Source of the DNA: Flavobacteriales bacterium 33_180_T64
GTDB taxonomy: Bacteria > Bacteroidota > Bacteroidia > Flavobacteriales > Flavobacteriaceae
NCBI GenBank assembly: GCA_002162685.1
Contig: MAAQ01000013.1
Span: 62,001 to 126,000, forward strand
Reading direction: 5' to 3'
Length of the DNA: 64,000 nt
The notes below the pieces were generated by a model. That model searched no databases. It worked only from the letters and a program-made list of their open reading frames with translations, and was not told the origin of the DNA. This document shows positions 59,303 through 64,000 of this stretch, piece after piece (positions within the stretch are counted from its first letter, which is position 1; every line of letters begins with the position of its first letter). The translations under genes were made by a program, and so were the position numbers.

Positions 59303-62300
59303 ATGAGCAAAAAAAAGAAAAAAGTAGATAAAGAGTTTATACTGTCGTCATGGGCAATTAATAATAAAACCACAATGTATGTGCTGATTACCTTAATTTT
59401 AATTTTAGGTACAGGTGCATATTTTAATATGCCTCGTGAGAGTTTTCCTGAAATCAAAGAAACCAAAATTTACATTAGCTCTGTCTACCCTGGAAATACA
59501 GCAGAGGATATTGAAAAGCTAATTACAGATCCCATTGAAGACCAATTAAAAACAGTTAGCAATGTTGTTGAGATCATCTCTACATCACAAGAAGATTACT
59601 CTATTGTAATTGTTGAATTTGACGAAAACATCACAGTAGAAGCCGCCAAACAAAAAGTAAAAGATGAAGTAGATTCAGAAACAGCAAGTGAAGATTGGCC
59701 AACATTTAATGGTGCCAAAGTAGAACCCAATATTTTTGATTTAAGCATGTCTGAAGAAATAGCCATCTTAAATATTAATATTTCTGGCGATTACCCTGTT
59801 GACAAACTCAAAGAATTTGGAGAATATCTTGAAGGTGAAATTGAAGGCCTTAAGGAAATTAAACAAGTAGATATTAGAGGTGCTCAAGATAAAGAAGTTG
59901 AAGTTGCTGTAGATATCTATAAAATGATGGCAGCACAGGTGAGTTTTGACGATATCATCCAAACCATCAATAATGAAAATATGACAATGTCTGCGGGCAA
60001 CTTGATTTCAAGTGGACAAAGACGTACTATAAGAATTCTTGGAGAAATAGAAGACCCAAAAGAATTAGAAAGCTTTGTCGTTAAAAGCGAGCACAATAAT
60101 CCTATTTACCTAAGAGACATTGCTAAAGTTACCTTTAAAGATGAAGACAAAACCACCTACGCTAGAGAATTTGGACACCCAGTAGTCATGCTTGATGTTA
60201 AGAAACGAGCAGGAGAAAATATGGTGGATGCTGCAGAGAAAATTCAAGTTATAGTAGATGATGCTATTGCTAATGTATTTCCTCCAGATTTAAAAGTCAC
60301 AATCGCCAATGATCAATCAGAAAAAACGATTGGTCAAGTGGATGATTTAGTAAACAATATCATTTTCGGAATTATATTAGTTGTGACCGTTTTAATGTTC
60401 TTTTTAGGGTTTAAAAACGCTCTTTTTGTTGGGTTTGCCATTCCAATGTCTATGTTCATGTCATTAATGATTCTTAACCTCTTAGGTTATACCATGAATA
60501 CCATGATACTGTTTGGATTAATTATGGGACTTGGGATGCTCGTTGACAATGGTATTGTTGTTGTTGAAAATGCCTATCGTTTAATGGAAGACGAAGGGAT
60601 GAATCGTATTGAAGCTGCTAAAAAAGGAATTGGAGAAATTGCATTTCCTATTATTATCTCAACACTAACTACTGTGGCTGCTTTTGTACCATTAGGACTT
60701 TGGCCAGGAGTTATGGGTCAGTTTATGATTTACTTCCCAATAACTCTTTCAGTGGTTTTAGGTTCATCATTATTTGTTGCCATTTTCTTCAATTCGGTAT
60801 TAGTCTCTAAATATATGACTATCGAAGATAAAGAAATGCCTATAAAACAGATTATAAAAACGTCTTCAATCATAGCAATAATAGGTTTGTTAATTCTTGT
60901 CTTTGGAGGTGCATATCGAGGCTTAGGATCGTTAATGGTTTTTACAGCCATTATGCTTTGGGTCTATCGTATATTTCTTAGAAAATGGGCTAATAATTTT
61001 CAATCAAACTCACTACCAAAGTGGGAACGTTTTTATGAGAAAATTTTACGTGGTGCTTTAGGTGGAAAACGCCCCATAGTTATTACCATAGGAACCGTTG
61101 TTTTACTTTTCATTGCTTTTGGTTCTTTTGGAGCATCGATTGCGAGTCAACGTACAAAAGTTGAGTTTTTCCCAGACAATACACCAAATCAAATTATAGC
61201 ATATATTGAGTATCCTGAAGGTACAGATATTAAGAAAACAAATGCCATAACTAAAGATATTGAAGAACGAATATATAACATCATCAATGAAGATTCTTAT
61301 ATCAATGATGGTTATAATTTCTTAACAGAAAGTGCTGTTTCCCAAGTTGGTGAAGGCGCAGGAAATCCCCAAACTGATGGTGGATCTGCAGCTGAAATGC
61401 CACATCGTGGAAAAATTACAGCAACCATGCGCGAATATAAGTACCGAAAAGGCGCAAATAGTAATGAGCTCTTGAAAAAAATACAAAATGCATTAGATGG
61501 CATTTATCCAGGCGTTGCTATTTCAGTAGAAAAAGACGCTGTTGGTCCTCCTGCTGGTTATCCAATTAATATAGAATTGGAAGGCAAAGACTATGAAAAA
61601 CTTATAGCAACTGCTGAGCGTATGCGTGATTTTATCAATACAAAGAACATTCAAGGTATTGAAGAATTAAAAATTGATGTTAACCGATCAAAACCATCTA
61701 TGCAAGTTATTGTAGATCGTAAAAAAGCTGGAGAGCTTGGTATTTCATCAGGCCAAGTGGGACAACAATTACGGAATTCTATTTTTGGAGCCAAAGCTGG
61801 CATCTACAAAGAAGGTGGAGACGACTATGACATTTACGTCCGTTTTAATGAAGAGAACCGCTACAATAAGAGCGCGCTTTTTAATCAAAAAATCACGTTT
61901 AGAGACATGGCTTCTGGTCAAATAAAAGAGGTACCTGTTTCTGCTGTCGCAAGTCAAAGTAATTCTTCGGGTTTTAGCGCTATTAAACATAAAGATGTTA
62001 AGCGTGTGGTTACTGTCTATTCTGCTTTAGCAGCAGGCTATACAGATGCTGGAGCTATTGTTACTCAAATTCAAAATGAAATGAAATCTTTTGATGACAA
62101 ACCAGATGATGTCAACATTGATTATACAGGTCAAATTGAAGAACAAAATAAACAAATGGCGTTTTTGATGTCGGCATTCTTTATTGGTCTAGGGTTAATT
62201 TTCTTCTTGTTAATATTTCAGTTTAATTCGATTTCAAAACCTGGAATCATTATGCTAGCAATTTTCTTAAGTCTTATTGGTGTATTTGGTGGTTTGATTA

Positions 62301-62830
62301 TTACTGGAAGTGCATTTGTAATTATGATGACTATGATGGGTATTATTTCACTTGCAGGTATTGTAGTGAATAATGGTGTTGTTCTTTTAGATTATACACA
62401 ACTTCTTGTAGATAGAAAAAAAATAAAAAGAAATATTGATGATGATCAATATTTAGAGAAAGACGATTTATTAGATGCTATTGTAAAAGGAGGAAAAGCA
62501 CGTTTACGCCCTGTATTACTGACAGCTATAACTACTATTTTAGGGTTAATTCCATTAGCAACTGGTTTAAACATCAACTTCTTTACATTATTTAGTGAGT
62601 TTGATGCCAACATATATGTTGGAGGTGATAATGTGATTTTTTGGGGACCATTAGCTTGGACTGTGATCTACGGATTGTTCATTGCAACCTTCCTAACATT
62701 GATTGTAGTACCTATCTTGTTTTACTTAGTAACACGTTTAAAAAAGTGGATGAAAGGGGAGAATACATCTCATAAAATTATTGAACAAGAAGAATTTAAT
62801 ATGGACAAAAGAATTGAAGGTCAATTCTAA
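59303..62830 (+). CDS. RND efflux pump permease (HAE-1 type)
   Basis: A 1,175-residue permease, longer than the usual 1,030-1,050. It has 12 membrane segments in the 1+5, 1+5 RND layout, with MPRESFPEIKE at the start, MLVDNGIVVVENAYRLMEDE in the fourth segment (proton-relay acidic residues), FFPDNTPNQIIAYIEYPEG at the start of the second half, and NNGVVLLDYTQLLVDRKK near the tenth. Extra length lies in a cytoplasmic segment after the sixth helix (about 510-590) and in the C-terminal tail. Substrate unknown. Followed by an intrinsic terminator. Confidence 0.94.
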   Translation: MSKKKKKVDKEFILSSWAINNKTTMYVLITLILILGTGAYFNMPRESFPEIKETKIYISSVYPGNTAEDIEKLITDPIEDQLKTVSNVVEIISTSQEDYSIVIVEFDENITVEAAKQKVKDEVDSETASEDWPTFNGAKVEPNIFDLSMSEEIAILNINISGDYPVDKLKEFGEYLEGEIEGLKEIKQVDIRGAQDKEVEVAVDIYKMMAAQVSFDDIIQTINNENMTMSAGNLISSGQRRTIRILGEIEDPKELESFVVKSEHNNPIYLRDIAKVTFKDEDKTTYAREFGHPVVMLDVKKRAGENMVDAAEKIQVIVDDAIANVFPPDLKVTIANDQSEKTIGQVDDLVNNIIFGIILVVTVLMFFLGFKNALFVGFAIPMSMFMSLMILNLLGYTMNTMILFGLIMGLGMLVDNGIVVVENAYRLMEDEGMNRIEAAKKGIGEIAFPIIISTLTTVAAFVPLGLWPGVMGQFMIYFPITLSVVLGSSLFVAIFFNSVLVSKYMTIEDKEMPIKQIIKTSSIIAIIGLLILVFGGAYRGLGSLMVFTAIMLWVYRIFLRKWANNFQSNSLPKWERFYEKILRGALGGKRPIVITIGTVVLLFIAFGSFGASIASQRTKVEFFPDNTPNQIIAYIEYPEGTDIKKTNAITKDIEERIYNIINEDSYINDGYNFLTESAVSQVGEGAGNPQTDGGSAAEMPHRGKITATMREYKYRKGANSNELLKKIQNALDGIYPGVAISVEKDAVGPPAGYPINIELEGKDYEKLIATAERMRDFINTKNIQGIEELKIDVNRSKPSMQVIVDRKKAGELGISSGQVGQQLRNSIFGAKAGIYKEGGDDYDIYVRFNEENRYNKSALFNQKITFRDMASGQIKEVPVSAVASQSNSSGFSAIKHKDVKRVVTVYSALAAGYTDAGAIVTQIQNEMKSFDDKPDDVNIDYTGQIEEQNKQMAFLMSAFFIGLGLIFFLLIFQFNSISKPGIIMLAIFLSLIGVFGGLIITGSAFVIMMTMMGIISLAGIVVNNGVVLLDYTQLLVDRKKIKRNIDDDQYLEKDDLLDAIVKGGKARLRPVLLTAITTILGLIPLATGLNINFFTLFSEFDANIYVGGDNVIFWGPLAWTVIYGLFIATFLTLIVVPILFYLVTRLKKWMKGENTSHKIIEQEEFNMDKRIEGQF

Positions 62831-62902
62831 CAATATACTTTGTTTTTATATCAAAGTATGATAAACCTTTTAGGGAATTAGAAAAGGTTTGATTAATAGC
62901 AG

Positions 62903-62940
62903 AAAAAGCCATAACATTATGTTATGGCTTTTTTATTTTT
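62903..62940. terminator. Bidirectional intrinsic terminator
   Basis: AAAAAGCCATAAC and GTTATGGCTTTTT form a 13-bp stem, followed by T-rich sequence. It lies between the convergent efflux operon and the TonB-dependent receptor gene. Confidence 0.9.
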
Positions 62941-62993
62941 AGTACTGCGTCTTAAGAGAATTGAAATATTTAAGACGATTTCATTCTATCTTT

Positions 62994-64000
62994 TTATTTG
63001 ATAGTAAAATTTAATCTTGCAAACAAAAAGCGTCCATTATTACCAAACTGAGATACTCTACGAGAGTAAACAAATTGGTTACTTGATGTTAAATATGTTG
63101 GTAATTCATCTGGATAGACATCTAATAAATTATTAGCTCCAACAGTTACTCTAAATGCATCACTAAAATTATAGCCTACAGTTAAATCTGTAACAATAAC
63201 TTCACCTATTTCTGGATGAATTGTATTATTTCCAAATTCATCGGTAAGTGCATCTCCATTTCCATCTCTTAATGTTCCCGTGTCTTCAACACTTCCAAAA
63301 AAGGCATTTCTTAAAAAGAAGTTCCATTTACCAACTTCATATGTATGCGATAAATTAGCTTTTACTCTTGGTACTGCTAATTCTAAATACACTCTAGATC
63401 CTTCATCAAAATAAGTATCCAAAAGACCAGCATCTGTTAAAATATCACTTCCTTTAGTTGCTCCTATTTTATATGTTTTAGAATATGTAGCAGCTAAATT
63501 ATTAGTTAATTTGCCATTTTCTCCAATGGTTGCTTTATGAGACACGACTAAATCTACACCCTTAGTTTCAGTATCAATAGCATTTGCAAAAAAGGCTGCT
63601 CTTCCTATACCTAAGTTAGTAAAAATATCGGCTAATTGACTTCCATCATTTGGGCTAGAAAAATTACCTGTATATGTAATACGATCATCAATAGCTATAA
63701 AAAAGCCATCAACAGTAATCGTTAAATTTGCATCAGGTATTTTTGTTGTAAATCCTAAACTTGCATTTAACGATGTTTCTTCTTTTAATTCAGGAATACC
63801 AAACAATTTTGCTGCTCTAGAATTATTTGTAAACGTACCTACTTCTTGGGCAACACCATTATCATTAAATAAAGTATTAGACTTACTGTAGAACTGCTGA
63901 TGTAAAGAAGGAGCTCTAAATCCAGTACTTACTGCTCCCCTTATATTAGTGTTATCAGTAAGTTTATAACGCATTGCTAATTTTCCATTTAAAGTACTTC
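62994..64000 (-). CDS. TonB-dependent receptor, C-terminal part, 5'-truncated by the window edge
   Basis: The frame is open from the window end, so the gene begins outside; about 335 residues are visible. The visible part is barrel: STLNGKLAMRYKLTDN and NIRGAVSTGFRAPSLHQQFY are hallmark strands of TonB-dependent receptors, then AKLFGIPELKEETSLNASLGF and the final strand NNGRFLFARLNFTIK with a terminal Lys after the usual aromatic residue. The plug domain and signal peptide lie outside. Substrate unknown. An apparent ATG at 63974 is internal. Confidence 0.93.
   Translation of the reverse strand, partial: STLNGKLAMRYKLTDNTNIRGAVSTGFRAPSLHQQFYSKSNTLFNDNGVAQEVGTFTNNSRAAKLFGIPELKEETSLNASLGFTTKIPDANLTITVDGFFIAIDDRITYTGNFSSPNDGSQLADIFTNLGIGRAAFFANAIDTETKGVDLVVSHKATIGENGKLTNNLAATYSKTYKIGATKGSDILTDAGLLDTYFDEGSRVYLELAVPRVKANLSHTYEVGKWNFFLRNAFFGSVEDTGTLRDGNGDALTDEFGNNTIHPEIGEVIVTDLTVGYNFSDAFRVTVGANNLLDVYPDELPTYLTSSNQFVYSRRVSQFGNNGRFLFARLNFTIK

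Overview
The window is AT-rich chromosomal DNA from a member of the Bacteroidota, most likely the family Flavobacteriaceae. Evidence: many intergenic regions carry the Bacteroidota -7 promoter element TAnnTTTG; there are PorT-type and DUF5686/DUF5916-type outer-membrane barrels, ExbB followed by two ExbD proteins, a GH92 lipoprotein, a DUF2723 membrane protein and a SusC/TonB-type receptor; ribosome-binding sites are weak. I see no integrase, transposase, phage or CRISPR genes. The genus cannot be fixed from this alone.

Layout. 0-5 kb: the end of a DUF2723 membrane glycosyltransferase-like gene, a polysaccharide deacetylase, a thioredoxin-fold protein without its cysteines, and a membrane metallophosphoesterase. 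5-10.4 kb: a tight three-gene unit (GH92 alpha-mannosidase lipoprotein, FucP-type sugar transporter, glycosylasparaginase) suited to use of N-glycans. 10.4-12.3 kb: an aldehyde dehydrogenase and a small secreted protein. 12.4-18.4 kb: a cyanophycin locus, with cyanophycin synthetase, divergent cyanophycinase, two unknown membrane proteins, and an isoaspartyl peptidase that would finish degradation of beta-Asp-Arg. 18.5-25.2 kb: DNA polymerase I, a YgiQ-type radical SAM protein and an ABC-F ATPase. 25.5-29.7 kb: a BKACE (DUF849) enzyme coupled to a GNAT-like protein, and a DUF5916 barrel. 30-35 kb: the translation block rplM-rpsI, rpsB-tsf, pyrH-frr. 35-45.5 kb: a DUF5686-like barrel, an MMPL/RND exporter, asnS, rpoN, a PAP2-like membrane protein, PorT, and the ExbB/ExbD operon. 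46-49 kb: tRNA-Ser(GGA), ansA, tatD, a retropepsin-like protein and an orphan NarL-type response regulator. 50-56 kb: 2-oxoglutarate dehydrogenase E1/E2, a small barrel protein and polyprenyl synthase. 56-63 kb: a TetR-TolC-MFP-RND efflux operon. The end: a TonB-dependent receptor cut by the window edge.

The most unusual signal lies in the roughly 500 bp gene-free stretch after the response regulator (49.27-49.77 kb). Three identical 22-bp elements with a perfect palindromic core (ATACGTAG-AA-CTACGTAT) each sit at exactly the same distance from a weak -7-like box and are followed by a terminator-type hairpin. This looks like three tandem small-RNA transcription units under one activator. The third leads into a 36-residue membrane peptide gene. 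Other points of interest are the complete cyanophycin locus, an inverted repeat lying across the promoter of the efflux operon regulator, a dispersed intergenic repeat family present near 23.5 and 46 kb, a terminator-type hairpin between rpsB and tsf, structured leaders before rplM and rpsB, and a possible decayed gene after tsf.
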